Assembly (NCBI GenBank): GCA_022393335.1
Contig: JAJEKB010021302.1
Coordinates: 1,178,517-1,242,516 of the forward strand
Direction of reading: 5' to 3'
Length of the DNA: 64,000 nucleotides
Source of the DNA: Macrotrachela quadricornifera
Lineage: Eukaryota > Rotifera > Eurotatoria > Philodinida > Philodinidae
Under the pieces are notes generated by a model. It was not told the origin of the DNA and made no database searches. It saw nothing but the letters and a program-made list of their open reading frames with translations. Below, in pieces: positions 11,187-23,141 of this stretch; the stretch's first letter is position 1; the number at the start of each line of letters is the position of its first letter. The translations under genes were made by a program, and so were the position numbers.

Positions 11187-13195
11187 TTAAGAATCACATT
11201 CGTTCATTCTATTGTCCTGTCGTTCTAATTCTTCTTTAACAGTTGAAGAAATGTTATTACCATACAAGATCACCAAGCTCTCAAGTGTCTATATATAGAG
11301 AATCAAATAGATATGAGAGCGATGAAAATAAGATGATAGTTACGCTGTTATTTCTTAAGGCATCAGCTAGATGTTGTACCCCAGCATCTCCGATTTGATT
11401 CTGCTGAAGGTTCAGTGTGACGAGTGTCTATGTATAGAGAAGAAGATGAATATGAGAGAGATGAAAATAAGATGATAGTTACGCTGTTATTTCTTAAGGC
11501 ATCAGCAAGATGTTGTGCGCCAGCAAGTCCGATTTGATTCTGCCGAAGGTTCAGTGTGGTGAGTGTCTATGCGAAGAGAAGGAAATGAAAATGATAAAGA
11601 TGAAAATAGGATAAGTATTACCTTGTTATTCATTAAGGCATCAGCTAGATGTTGTGCCCCAAAATCTCCGATTTGATTGTACCAAAGATTCAGTGTGATG
11701 AGTGTCTATGTGTAGAGAAGAAGATGAATATGAAAGAGAAGAAAATAGGATGACAGTTACGGTGTTATTTTTTAAGGCATCAGCGAGATGTTGTGCCCCC
11801 GTATCTTTGATTTGATTGCCCCGAAGGTTCAGTGTGGTGAGTGTCTATGTGTAGAGAAGGAGATGAATATGAGAAAGATAAAATTAGAATGATAATCACC
11901 TTGTTATTTCTTAAGGTGTCAGCTAGATGTTGTGCCCCATCAGCTCCGATTTCATTTGAATCAACATTCAGTGTGATGAGTGTCTATATGTAGAGGAGAA
12001 GAATATATGAGAAAGATGACAATAAGATGAGTATTACCTTGTTATCCAGTAAGGCATCAGCGAGATGTTGTGCCCCAACATCTCCGATTCGATTGTACCA
12101 AAGATTCAATGTGGTGAGCGTCTACGTGCAGCGGAGAAGAAGAACGTGAGAGAGAAGGAACTAGAATGATAATCACTGAGTTATTTCTTAAGGCATCTGC
12201 TAGATGTTGTGTTCCAGCATCTCCGATTTGATTGAAATCAACATTCAGTGTGGTGAGTGTCTATATGTAGAGATTAAGATGAATATGAAAGATAAGAAAA
12301 TAGGATGAGAGTTACCGTGTTATTTCTTAAGGCATCAGCAAGATGTTGTGCTCCAGCAGCTCCGAATGGATTGAGACCAATGTTCAGTGTGGCGAGTGTC
12401 TGTGTGCAGATAAGAAAATGGGTATGAGAGAGAAGAAAATAGGATGATTTCCACCTTGTTATTTCTTAAGGCATCTGCTAGGTGCTGTAATCCAGCAGCT
12501 CCGATTTCATTACCATGAAGGATCAGTGTAGTGAGTGTCTATATTTAAAGAAGAAGAGGAATATATGAGAAGGATGAAAGTAGGATGAGTATCACCTTAT
12601 TCTCTAGTAAGGCATCAGCGAGATATTGTGCCCCAACATCTCTGATGTTATTGAACCAAAGATTCAATGTGGTGAGCGTCTACGTACAGCGAAGAAGAAG
12701 AATGTGAGAGAGAAGAAAATAGGATGAGTGTCACCTTGTTATTTTTTAATGCATGAGCTAGATGTTGTGATCCAGCAGCGCCGATTTCATTGCTGTGAAT
12801 GGTCAGTGTAGTGAGTGTCTATAAGTAGAGAAGAAGAACATGAGAGAGAAAGAAATAGGATGAGAATCACCGAATTATTTCTTAAGGCATCAGCTAGTTG
12901 TTGTATTGCAGCAGCTTCGATCTCATTGCTATGAAGGTTCAGTGTGGTGAGTATCTATGTATAGAGAAGAAAATGCATATGAGAGAAATGAAAATAGGAT
13001 GAGAGTTACGGTGTTATTTCTTAAGGCATCAGCGAGATTTTGTACTGCAGCAGCTTTGATTTGTTTGTGGTCAATGTTCAGTGTGGTGAGTATCTATATG
13101 TAGAGAAGAAAATAAGATGAGAATCATCTTGTTATCTCGTAAGAGATCAGTAAGATGTTGATGTGTATCAACATCTCCAATATAATTACTAAGGT
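11187..13195 (-). CDS. LRR exon array (3' part of an F-box/LRR gene)
   Basis: A ladder of exons, one leucine-rich repeat per exon. Thirteen intact exons of exactly 84 nt (28 codons, phase 0) lie at 11344-11427, 11483-11566, 11622-11705, 11761-11844, 11900-11983, 12038-12121, 12177-12260, 12316-12399, 12455-12538, 12596-12679, 12735-12818, 12871-12954 and 13010-13093. GT-AG introns of 52-57 nt separate them. A terminal exon at 11187-11288 encodes a capping segment ending NRMNECDS. Each exon reads like TLTTLNLRQNQIG, then GAQHLADALRNN, an RNI-type repeat as in NLR proteins and ribonuclease inhibitor. All 13 exons translated without stops. The 5'-most exon (about 13128-13195) is degenerate and its donor is AT instead of GT. 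An F-box exon on the same strand at 15285-15437 probably heads the gene. The product would be a substrate receptor of an SCF ubiquitin ligase, with the LRR solenoid binding the target; whether the locus is still functional is uncertain. Confidence 0.8.
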
Positions 13196-15284
13196 TTTTT
13201 GGTATTTCCAAGGGTTTTATGATTCTCTCGAATTGTGGAGGTTTTCGAAAGATTTTGTAGCTCTTTTAGAATATTTTCAGTAAAAGTGAATCATTTCCCC
13301 ATTAACATAACATTAAATGAAAATCGATTAGTTTACCCTTAATATTAAGAAAAGAAAGTGGAGCGGCAAAAACTTAATTCGTTAATATCGACAAGCTTCT
13401 TTAATTATAATTTCTGAAATTTGGAGTTTACATAAAATTGAATTTTGTGGAACTCACATATATTTTCGAAGAAAATAGTGAGTGTAAGTTTTATGTGAAG
13501 GTTTTCAAGCTTACCCTCCCTTTACAAATACACTCCGTTATATACCTTAGCAGTCACGGTCAAAAGATAAAATGAAAATCTTTACAAAAGTTTTCCAAAG
13601 TACTGAGAGGGAGAGAGAAGGAGACGATCAAGATCATTAGACGTTTTCCTTAGCAACCGAGGGGAGAGAAGCAAGAGTCATTTGGTGCACTTTCTATGAA
13701 GATATGTTAGTTTCACGTTTTAGTCCCAAAGGAATTGTACTCACAAATTTTTTGATAGGAAAACAAGCTGAAAATGTTTTGTAGAAAATAATTAGTAGTA
13801 TTTTCAATCAGAAAATTGTTACTCTTTTAAGAGTTCGTTTTAGTGTTGACTTCAAAAAGGCAAATTTTTAAACTTTATAAATAAAATGTGTTTATTGTGT
13901 TGAGTTTCTACAGTCTAGGACCTATCAATATATAAGAAATAGTTTTAAAAAGTTAAGATTGGGGTTTTCAGCGTTCCTCTCCTTAAGGTTTCGTTCCCAG
14001 GGAACGTGGACGCATATAAAAATATTTTGTACGTTTTCCAACGTCCTGACATTTTGGTTAATCTTTTCTTTGATTTTATGACAAATCACTGTGAGTTTAC
14101 GAGTTCCTAGGTATGAGAAAATTGCTTCGATTTCCATCCGAAACTGACACACATAATTAAAACGCACTATTTACAATCTTAACTTTGTGGTTTTAATACA
14201 GAAAAAAACGAAGTTCTTTTACTTTTAAGATGATTTTTAAGTAAAATTCATAGGAAGATATTTCGATTTGTTTGACAATAAACGAGTTACAGGTATTAGT
14301 GAAGTTTAGTTGAATGCTATCGACTCATTAATACAGAGTTTTTGGGCGTTAGTAGGTATATATTGACATATTCGAGTTCATATTATGTGTTTCCAACGAA
14401 AAATTTCTGATAAAAAGCTATTTGAGGATGGTACATATTTGTGTTAAAATATAGGATATGGAGTTCTGTGTTTGCTTGTGTGAAATATAGTAGTGGTTCT
14501 GAGTGTTAATATTGGAGGTAATGTTTTTAGTATTTGTTGATGATTTTTTCCTCTTACTCATAGAAAGCAAGTGTTCGTGGGTGTTTGTGCGCATAACGCT
14601 ACAGGGCGCGGGTTTTCTTAATCCTTTGGCTGTCAACATAAGAGAAGGAAGAAACGATCTTGCAAAGAATTTATTTGTTCTTTATGGGTTTAAAATGTGC
14701 CTTGATGAAATAATAACTTGAGATGGACTTAGTGTCTAGTGTTTATTTTTACGCAAATATATTCAAAAAGCAAACGTTATGAAAGGTTACTTTAGTTCAT
14801 GCGAAGACGATGCTTCGGATGCATATATACGTCGGCGACAGGCACAGAGTTAGGAGTGACTTATGTGTGATTTTACAAAGTTGAGTGTTTGTGGTATTCT
14901 TATTAATTACGAATATCCCACTTTATGGACCCAAAGGTGTTCAATCTCATGAAGCTCAAGCGCCAAATTCGCTGGATACGTCGGTGAAAGTGCGTAAATG
15001 TAGGATAAATTTACGCGTATTTTTTTGGGTTCTAGTCTGCGTGTGCAGCCACTTTTATTGTTTTATCATTTATACGAGGCGAATACAAGAAGTAATTCGT
15101 TCTCTTATTCTATATACTTCATACATGGCATTGCGCGTATAAAAGGACCAACTATTTTTCTCTTTCACTTGCCTCATACAAATGAAAGAACAACAAAAGT
15201 AACTCACAGAAAGTGCATGAATGATTTGTATTTTTCCCATTTATAATGTATTTTAAAAATGCTAGAAATTAGAAAGAAGTTTAC
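13196..15284. other. 2.1-kb gap between LRR array and F-box exon
   Basis: Either one long intron or inserted DNA. Several minor open frames exist (13925-14167 minus, 14418-14721 both strands, 14885-15246 plus), none with recognisable content. No inverted-repeat ends were identified. Compared with the 50-60-nt introns next to it, this length is anomalous. Confidence 0.45.
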
Positions 15285-15437
15285 CTGATACCGATGATAA
15301 GCATCCACGATCATGTTCAAATGTGTACAAACGTTTCGCATAGAACATACAATATCGGCATCGTCGAGGTTGTCAAGAATCCGGTAGACCAGTTCTACCG
15401 GTATTGTAAGAAGAGAACAAATATCATTTTTTGACAT
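15285..15437 (-). CDS. F-box exon (first exon of an F-box/LRR gene)
   Basis: A 51-codon exon from ATG 15437 to the donor CAG|GTAAAC at 15283-15285, ending in phase 0. It encodes an F-box: LLTIPVELVYRILDNLDDAD followed by IVCSMRNVCTHLN and ending AYHRYQ. F-boxes bind Skp1 and place the protein in SCF ubiquitin ligases. It has the same length, end residues and donor position as the exon at 38698-38850. Both lie upstream of phase-0 LRR exons on the same strand, so this is most likely the 5' exon of the array at 11187-13195. Confidence 0.78.
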
Positions 15438-15785
15438 TGATGAAAATTTTTGATTTGTCCTTTACTCTGAAAAATATGTATGTAATATTTATTTTTCCTT
15501 TGATTGCATTTATATTTATCTTGTGTCATGAGTTTCTTTCGATTGTGTACTACTTGTATGCTCACAGAATTGCAAAATTGGTAGGGAACGATAACATACA
15601 ATGATCTATTTGAATTATCTCTCGAACTCAAAACAAAAAATCCTTATCATTTCAATATGAAAACGTGATCACATGGGTGCAAGCACGAGCGGTATCATTT
15701 TATGAAATAGGATGAAGGACGTGGTTGGAATAAAAATGTTAAAAATAACTTTTCCCAATTAGTGTTCGGTTTAATACGTCGTATG
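15438..15785. other. 5' flank of the F-box exon
   Basis: No gene seen. Presumably holds the promoter of the minus-strand F-box/LRR locus; no element could be pinned down. Confidence 0.35.
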
Positions 15786-15990
15786 AGTCTATACCTATAA
15801 GGTATAGCTTTCTAAAAGTAGGACGAGACTTCGTATATCTAGTGAATCCATATCTATAAAGTGTTCTTTTTTTCAACTAGGATAGAGTTTGATTGGTGTA
15901 GTCGATCTATGGATGTAGAGTATATCTTTCTTTAAGTAGGGTGATTCTTGGTAAGTGTAGTTGGTCTATAGCTGTAAAGTAAAGCCTTCA
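15786..15990. repeat. degenerate tandem repeat, period about 59 bp
   Basis: About three and a half units recur with the pattern GTCTATAGCTGTAAAGTAT, then CTTTCTAAAAGTAGG, then a variable tail ending in TGTAGT. Units start near 15786, 15843, 15902 and 15960. No coding content. Confidence 0.6.
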
Positions 15991-16328
15991 AGATGTCAAA
16001 AGATTCGAGATCTTCGATTCTATCTTGTTGTTCACAAGTTACACGAGGATCTTGTGCTATGTTGCTAAAAAAAGTTAAAGTTCTCGGTGATCTCAGTGAC
16101 AAATCTCAATTTCAACTCTTTTTTTTGTTCAATATACCGCTAGTAAACGAATTTATTTTAATTATCCCGTGTTCGTACACTGGAAAAAAGAAAACAATCG
16201 TTGATTAGAAGAATGTTCTTCACACAATATAGATAACATACTCTAAAATTTTGATGCGATTTATAACAGCACTATTTTTTCTAAAACATATTATCTACCA
16301 TGTGTACTATTTATGTTCTACATAAATA
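15991..16328. other. no gene seen
   Basis: A 71-codon plus-strand frame (15993-16208) starts inside the end of the tandem repeat and has no recognisable features. Confidence 0.4.
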
Positions 16329-16520
16329 CACCGTCAGAAAAAGTTTTCCCCCCTCTTTGCTTCTATACTATCACACTTTTGCATCAAATTTATGAGCAAA
16401 TAGAAATATGATAAAGCATGCTGAAATAAAAATCTTATATCATATCCTTATTTAGCCATAAATTTTATGCAAAAGTATGATAGTATAGAAACAAAGAGAG
16501 AAAAGACTTTTATCTGTGAG
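16329..16520. mobile_element. palindromic TA-flanked MITE (Tc1/mariner type)
   Basis: A 192-bp near-palindrome. The left arm CACCGTCAGAAAAAGTTTTC is mirrored on the right by GAAAAGACTTTTATCTGTGAG, and the inner arms share TTCTATACTATCA. TA occurs at both flanks (16327-16328, 16521-16522). TA targets and CACnGTCAGAAAAAG-like ends suit Tc1/mariner elements. No coding capacity. Confidence 0.72.
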
Positions 16521-16522
16521 TA

Positions 16523-17599
16523 TAAATAACTTAAAGAAGACAAATAAAACCCTTTTCCGTTACAGTTATTTAAGTTAGTTGCTTATGTTGAGGATTGTCT
16601 CATATAAATAGAATTGGTTCAAAATGTAATGTATCACCAGCTTAGTTATTAGTTTCTAGCTAATCTGAATAAGTAAGGGTGCCTACAAAGAAACCAGCAT
16701 CTTTACGCAAAGAAAAAGTTCTTCGCTATGGAAGGGTATTTCATAAAACACATTTCATTGCAAGCCCTCAGAAATGTATTTCTTCCAAGCGACTCTGATT
16801 GGGAGACGTATCAATTTACTCAACCTCCGTTTATAATCTAGCCTAAATAATATCAAAACTATGTGTTCTAGCCTGCTTGATAATAGAGAGCTCACATTAA
16901 ATATTGCCTGCCATATATAGTCGTCATGATATTATAATAAAGTTAACGGATGTTATTGTTAATATATTTTATTGTTATGAAAATAAAATATTTTAATCAT
17001 CAACAATAGATAATATAAAGAGTGAGACTTAATAAAGATGTTAATCATAGATGAGATAAACAACAACAACTAATACAACGACCGGATAGAGACCCTCAAA
17101 GAAAAAATATTAAAGGAGATAAGGAAACCCAATGATAGTAAAAACGAGAAAGTGATCGTCATAGAGCGACATCTGATCACACTAACAATCTTCCATGATA
17201 AAACTGCAAGAATTTCTAGAAGAAAGTGTACAGGCGAAGTGAGGTATTAAGTAATGTACAACGGTTTTTTACTATGGGTGTAAAGCTCATACTGACGAGC
17301 ACGCATGAGCGTGAACGTGCTCTATGCAGCACAACCTATAACTCTTCAAAGCCTAGTTAGGGGTAATATCTAAAACTCTTCAAAAAGCACCTAGGGTTAG
17401 TCCCTATAATTTTTCACCGGCTATCTAGAAGTGATTTTTGTAACTTCTCAAGGATCATCTCATGCCGAACAATGAGCAAAGATTAGGAGCAAAAAAAAAC
17501 TTCAGTATTTTTGATAAAACTTTTTTTGAACAAAGACATGTCATGAGGGCTGGACCATTTCCCTCCTGCAAAGAGAAATTGTTCCACTTTAAGGAGAAA
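16523..17599. other. no gene seen; short repeats
   Basis: AT-rich. A short hairpin near 17295-17320 (GAGCACG...CGTGCTC) and loosely repeated ACTCTTCAAA segments at 17340-17460 are the only structure. No coding content. Confidence 0.4.
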
Positions 17600-19640
17600 T
17601 GCTTAAACCTTAAAAACTCATGCAGAGTTTCTTTTACGAAATAAACCTTAAGACATTTTGTAGGCAGAAATTGTCGATCCATGTCCCTACTTATAAAGAG
17701 AAATGGAAACAATGTAAAGAGAAATGGATAATTTTTCTTTTATTTTTTCGATCTTACGAGGAGTTTTAAGCAGAAATGGATTTTTTCTAGCAGAAATCAT
17801 TATTTTTTAAACAGAAATCGTCGGTCCATATCCCTACTTACAAGGAGAAATGGAAACAATGTAAAGATAAATGGATAATTTTTCTTTTTGTTTTTTTTTC
17901 ATCTTAAGGAGAGTTTTAAGTAGGGGCGCAACCAGAAAAATAGCGGAGGGGAGGGGCTTAGCCCCCCTCCTCCCACTGTGCACATAAACTCTGAGATAAG
18001 TAATGGCGAAACTGTTTCGCTCCTTCATGAAAAAAATTAACACTGTTTCTCATTTTCAAAATGAGTTTCTCATAAAAAAGATACCATATAAATTCTTTTT
18101 CACGTCAGTTTTCGGTGTAGATGATAAAATAATTGCGTTAAAACATTCGATGTTTGTTTCACCAGAAAATATTCTTGAAGACGCAACTTTTCGTAAAAAC
18201 TTCGAATGTTTTTGCTAAAAATCATATAAATTTATATCGAAAGAGCTTAAGTTTTTTGAGCGAAAGGTACAAAACGAAGTTAGTTGTCTTATATTCACAG
18301 GCGCCATGGATGACTAGACTCTGAATAATTATTTCGAAGAAAAGAAAATCACTACGAAGGGTAAAAGAACGCCTTATTACCGGAAGTAAATGAAAGAATG
18401 AAACTTTACTCCAGATTTGAGTCAAAATGAAGAAAAAAAGGGTTATTGATTAGAAAGAAGTATCTCAAAGTAATTGATTGACGAGACAAATTTTTCTTGC
18501 ATAAAGTAAGGCGAATGAGCTTTAATAAATATGTTTCTCAAAAATATCTTCTACATTCTTCATTTGTTGCGTTCTGAATGAACTAGAAAATGATTCAAAA
18601 GTTTTGACTCTCTTTATTGTGATATTCTGTATACTATATTACTTAAATTCTAAGTTCACTGAAATGTATAATCTTATAGGGATATAACAGAGCTATCACA
18701 CGAAAAATAATTCAAACTCATAAGATGTCACAAAAAAACTATTGCCATTTTATTAATTTTGGCAAAGCATTTTTATCGTACATGTTTAAGAAATAAAAAT
18801 ATCTTTGTTATGTGCAAAGAATCCAAAGTTAATCAGACTGTCATTTCAAGGCGCTTTAATAGATACTTTTAGATGATCATATAGAATTCAAAAAGCTCAA
18901 GAAGAATATACATGTAAGAACATATTCATACACAGTTTTTGAGGAAAAGATCCTTGAAAAAAACTGGAAAGTCAAATGTAAATCTAGCATTATTTTCGAT
19001 AGAAAGAATACGTTGAGTTTTCGATGAGACCAGAACATTTGATTCTTTTAAATTAAGAACGCTGATTGAAACTTATCTCAAGTGAAAGCTTTCAACTTTC
19101 TGTATCAAACGGTTCGTTTCAATCAACTAATTAAATGAGTATATAGCGTAGATAACGGTAATTCAGATGGAGACATCAACATCTGTAGCCATTCTACAAA
19201 TGAGCACTGTTAAAGGTAACAAAGCCAGAGATAAGTATTTTTATGTATAGCGAGCAAAAATTTTTGTAGGGGGGCTCCAGCCTTCGTAGGGGGGGCGGGC
19301 TGAGCCCCCACCTGGTTACGCCTCTAGTTTTAAGCAGAAATCATTGCTTTTTAAACAGAAATGGTCGATCCATATCCCTACTAATGAGGAGAAATGGAAA
19401 GAAAGTAAACAGAGATCGATAACTTCTATTGTATTTGTTTTTTATCTTAAGGCGAGTTTTAAGTAGAAATGGATTTTTTCCAGCAGAGATGGTCATTTTT
19501 TAAGGAGAAACTGTCAGTTCACATCCTTACTTATAAGGAGAATTGGAAAGAAAATAAAGAGAAATTGTAGATTTTGTTTTTTTTTGTAGCGTAATAGGAG
19601 TTTCAACTAGAAATGGAATTGTGTTATTGGAAGCGGTTTT
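17600..19640. repeat. tandem repeat, period about 147 bp, split by a hAT element
   Basis: Diverged units carry the landmarks GTCCATATCCCTACTTA, AGGAGAAATGGAAA, AATGGATAATTTTTC, then TTTTAAGCAGAAAT. Units begin near 17668, 17814, 19356 and 19504, with a decayed tail to about 19640. The unit starting at 17814 is interrupted at 17920 by the 1.4-kb element 17921-19326 and resumes at 19335. No coding content. Confidence 0.68.
17921..19326. mobile_element. non-autonomous hAT element with 8-bp target duplication
   Basis: A 1406-bp element. The left end TAGGGGCGCAACCAG and right end CTGGTTACGCCTCTA are inverted and fit the hAT end rule (YARNG). The 8-bp sequence GTTTTAAG is duplicated exactly at 17913-17920 and 19327-19334. 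Sub-terminal GC-rich stretches (GGAGGGGAGGGGCTTAGCC; GGGGGGGCGGGCTGAGCCCC) also mirror each other. The interior has no transposase-like frame, so it needs a helper elsewhere. Confidence 0.88.
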
Positions 19641-20340
19641 ATTTGAAGCTTGAATAGTTGATGAACGTCTCCGCTTATAAAGTGGAGTTGAAATAAATTA
19701 GAGTAAAATTTAAAATTTTCTATTATGTTTCGTTTCATGTGGAGGGAGTCTCACGCAGAAATGGTGTTTGGTAACAAAAATAATTATATTTGAAGTAGAA
19801 GTTGTTTAGCCGGATCGCTTTTATACTCGAAAATGGATGTAGAATAGATTCAGCAGAAATCGAGAATGTTTTAGCTTAGGTCAGTATTCAGCGTAAGTCG
19901 GCTTTTGTCTGTGAAAATGTATTAAGTATCAAGTGAAATTTTTTATAGAATTGCCCGTTAATAAATTGAAGTGGAAGATTTCAAGAAAGAAGTTGAGAAT
20001 TTTTTTGTAAAAGAGGTTAAGTGTTTGGTTTTAGTGGAATTATAGATGATCGTTTATAAGGCATATTCTGTGGAATATATTCTGTTTCTGTTATATATGT
20101 TTAGGTACGCTAATGGAATGAGCAAAGTTAATCGTGCCTTATCATTCGAGGGTAAACAATAAATAATGCGTTACTCTATTATCTAGCTGAAAGCTAAGAA
20201 GAAAGAAAAATTTATTTACTCCATTTGAAAGATTTAACTATTGTTAGAAAATAATGCTAGCATCATATTTATTATATGATTTGAGTTACTTTATGGACAG
20301 AGGTACATGGTACAACAGTTTCGCTTTGGAAGAAGAATCA
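19641..20340. other. no gene seen
   Basis: Probably further decayed copies of the 147-bp repeat (scattered AGAAATGG and GTTTTA words) up to about 20000. No coding content. Confidence 0.4.
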
Positions 20341-20349
20341 TTTTCCATT

Positions 20350-20570
20350 GCAAGAAAAACCATTTCATTGAAAGTTTAAGTCTATGCGAAATATCATACA
20401 ATGGATTATATTTATATATATTTTTTTTGTCTTTCCATTTCTCATTGTTAAACCGTTTCTCTTTGAAAGAAAAACCATTTCACTCTACATTCAAGTATAT
20501 GTGAAATATCATATAATAGATTATATGTGCATACGTATATATTTTTTTTTCCTTTCCATTTCTCTTTAAT
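20350..20570. repeat. two tandem units of about 110 bp
   Basis: Two diverged copies (about 20350-20460 and 20461-20570) share AAAAACCATTTCA, TGAAATATCATA and CTTTCCATTTCTC. They explain the short paired open frames seen on both strands here. Confidence 0.6.
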
Positions 20571-21469
20571 ATGTATGATTTTTTGTGGGGTGAAGCATTT
20601 CTCCATAAACGGGAACAACTTCCCCAACGACTGGGTGCAATTGTCCACTGCTGAAGTATTGCTATTGGAATTGAATCGAACAGAGCTCGATCAAGAAAAA
20701 TTCTATTCAATTCACTCTCTGATATATTCATATTAGTCAATAATTGACATTGTCTCATGATTAATTTGAGGTTGAAACTCACTAATCTACTTAACTGAAC
20801 CGAAGTGTTCCATCGAATAAAACGAGTTTCTCGGTCATTCTCATTTTTCAGAGCAAAAAGCCTGACCAACACATCCTATAATGTGCAAAGCAGTTAGAAT
20901 AGCTTCATTGCAGAAACATTCGACCGCATCCAAATTTCTTCTATGAAAACAGAAACAAATACATATCATATCCATCAAGAACTATTCATTTCCTCAGTTC
21001 GATAACGGTCCATAAGAAGTTTTTCTCAATGTGGTATCATTCCACTAATTTTAATTCAGTCATATTCTGAATAAGCAGCTCTTTTCCTAATCATACAGGA
21101 AACCTCCGTAACAGTAGCATCACTTTCAAAAATTCAACATCGTAATTTCGCTCATCTCTCGGTCCGTAACCTGTTTCACATTATAAAATAAATGATTACT
21201 AATTATCTCATCACCCTTTCTTATTTTTTCCTTCCTGCACTTCTGAGATGATTCATACATCTTTTCTGAAAACACCAAACCAAGTCATTCTATGTCCTAT
21301 TTTGAAAATTTCCATGACCTTTAAGCAATAACTGAAAATATTATTTTCCAATTCTTCAAATTTTTCGTGTTTTCACTTCTACAATGGACAACAGAATGTT
21401 GATCAATGGCTGAATTCATCTTTTTCATGTTCTTGACTTTTTTGGTCTATCCCTCTTCAGCATTATTAA
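20571..21469. other. no gene supported
   Basis: A minus-strand open frame (20480-20872) runs out of the tandem repeat into unique sequence. Its first part (ATG 20872) has mixed amino-acid composition but matches no family I recognise and has no supporting splice context. The rest is T-rich with no features. Confidence 0.4.
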
Positions 21470-22260
21470 TTACATGTTAAGTAATCAAAAGCAATAACAT
21501 TTTTACTCCCAAAATTCTTCTCTCTTTTATTCTATCTGAAATCATCACTGCAGCTTTCGAGAATAAAAGCAACTATCAATTTTTTACTTCATTATTTTAT
21601 TCGTCTTTTTTCTTTTTAAAATATTTAGATCAAATTTGAGGCTTACGTAAAACTACCCTTTACCAATTCTTTCATTTTTTTTCCATTCTTTGCTTTTCAA
21701 AATCATTAATTTCATCTTGAGCAATAGATGAAGCTATCCATCTTCAACTTTTTGATTTCTTTGTTTTTTTCTTTTTCGCAGTTTTTAATTTATTTCTCAG
21801 CACGATAAGAAGCTATTCTTTTTTAATTCCTTCAATGATTTCATCCTATTCTTTTCGCAAATATTAACTTCGTCTTGAAGAATAGTGAAAATTATTCATC
21901 ATCAGTTTTCTTTATTTCATTCGCTTTTTGCGATTAAAAATCATAAGCTTCATCTTGAGGAATAAGGGAAAATATTTAAACTCAGTTAACTTATTTCCTT
22001 CTTTTTTTTAAATTTCGAAATGGTGAGATAAGAGTTGAGGAATACTTGAAACTATCATTTTACAATTCTCTCGTTTCTTTCGTTCTTTGCTTTTTAAAAT
22101 AATCTACTTGATGTTGAGGAATAATGGGAGCTATCAATTCTCAATTATTTTTTGTCGTGTGTGTTTTTTTTTTCAAAATCATCTGAGGCGGGTTCAGTAA
22201 TAGCTGAAACTGCTCTTTTTTAACTCTTTAATTTATCTGATCATTTTCCAATCGGTTCGA
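21470..22260. repeat. degenerate T-rich tandem repeat, period roughly 110 bp
   Basis: Six to seven diverged units follow the pattern TTCATCTTGAGGAATA...GAAGCTATC...TCTTTATTTCTTTC...CTTTTT...AAAATCATTAA. Clear occurrences of the TTGAGNAATA anchor lie near 21715, 21870, 21952, 22035 and 22115. No coding content. Confidence 0.55.
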
Positions 22261-23139
22261 ACAATCTCATGTTTCAGCTGTACAATAGCGGCTATGGCTA
22301 CGGTCTAAAGAACGGTTTCTATAACCTTTCCCTATCCCTCTTCTCTTTCTCGTTGATCTGATGTGCTAGGGCTGTCTGTATTAGATAGGACTCGAGTACG
22401 TATTGGTGCACCTGTTACATAGTACGTGAGGACTCATGAGTACCTTATAGAATAGGTCTTGAGGTCTTAGGGATATCCCCATAGAGGGGCTGTGAAGGCC
22501 CATGAATACCACAATATAAGAGGTCTTGAGGACCTACCGGTTGGTTTATGGATGATTTGAGGTGGCTTTCTTTTGCCCTCAATATTCTTTTGAGCCTGAT
22601 AAAAATCTGGCCCGCAATAGGCGTGGTATTTTTTTCATATATTCCTCACTATATTGAAGGAAGTTTTGTTCGATGCTTTTTTAACCTTTGACCCTGCCGC
22701 ACACACGCACAAACTATTTTTTTTTAATATAATCCTGACCGCAGTCGAGGGAATTAAAGACTTCGCACCCCATTTTTAGCATTTGTGGCAAAAGTATTTC
22801 AGTGACACCAATATCTCAAGTTATAAACCCATCGTTTAAACACAAAATTTGTAAAATCTGCAAGAAATCTTGGTACGCAAGAAACCAGAGAAAAAATTCC
22901 TACGAGTTTATGCATCTGGAAGTCTCAAACCTAAGCAGTGAAACACTAGAAAGGGACGGCTATGATTACGACTATAGAGAACATACTCTTATCTTTCGCT
23001 TTATCTCATTTTTTGTTTTTCTATCTTTCTATCCTACACATCTTGTCATGTTAGATTCTTCCAGAAGGTAAATAAAGTTATCATCCATCTTGCCCAAGAA
23101 ATGTGTCTCTACGAGTATAAATAAACCTCTTAATTCGAT
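22261..23139. other. no gene seen
   Basis: Somewhat more GC than its flanks between 22260 and 22700, with loosely repeated phrases (TAGGTCTTGAGG, AGGTCTTGAGGACC near 22460-22530). An 89-codon plus frame (22802-23071) is unrecognised. Confidence 0.4.
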
Positions 23140-23141
23140 TA

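Noticed and set aside
11187..13195. CRISPR-like array because of the regular 139-bp spacing
   Set aside because: The repeats are 84-nt coding exons with GT-AG introns encoding LRRs; there are no short palindromic repeats with unique spacers.
20480..20872. 130-codon minus-strand open frame
   Set aside because: Its 3' half lies in a tandem repeat and the rest has no recognisable family or splice partners; not enough to call a gene.
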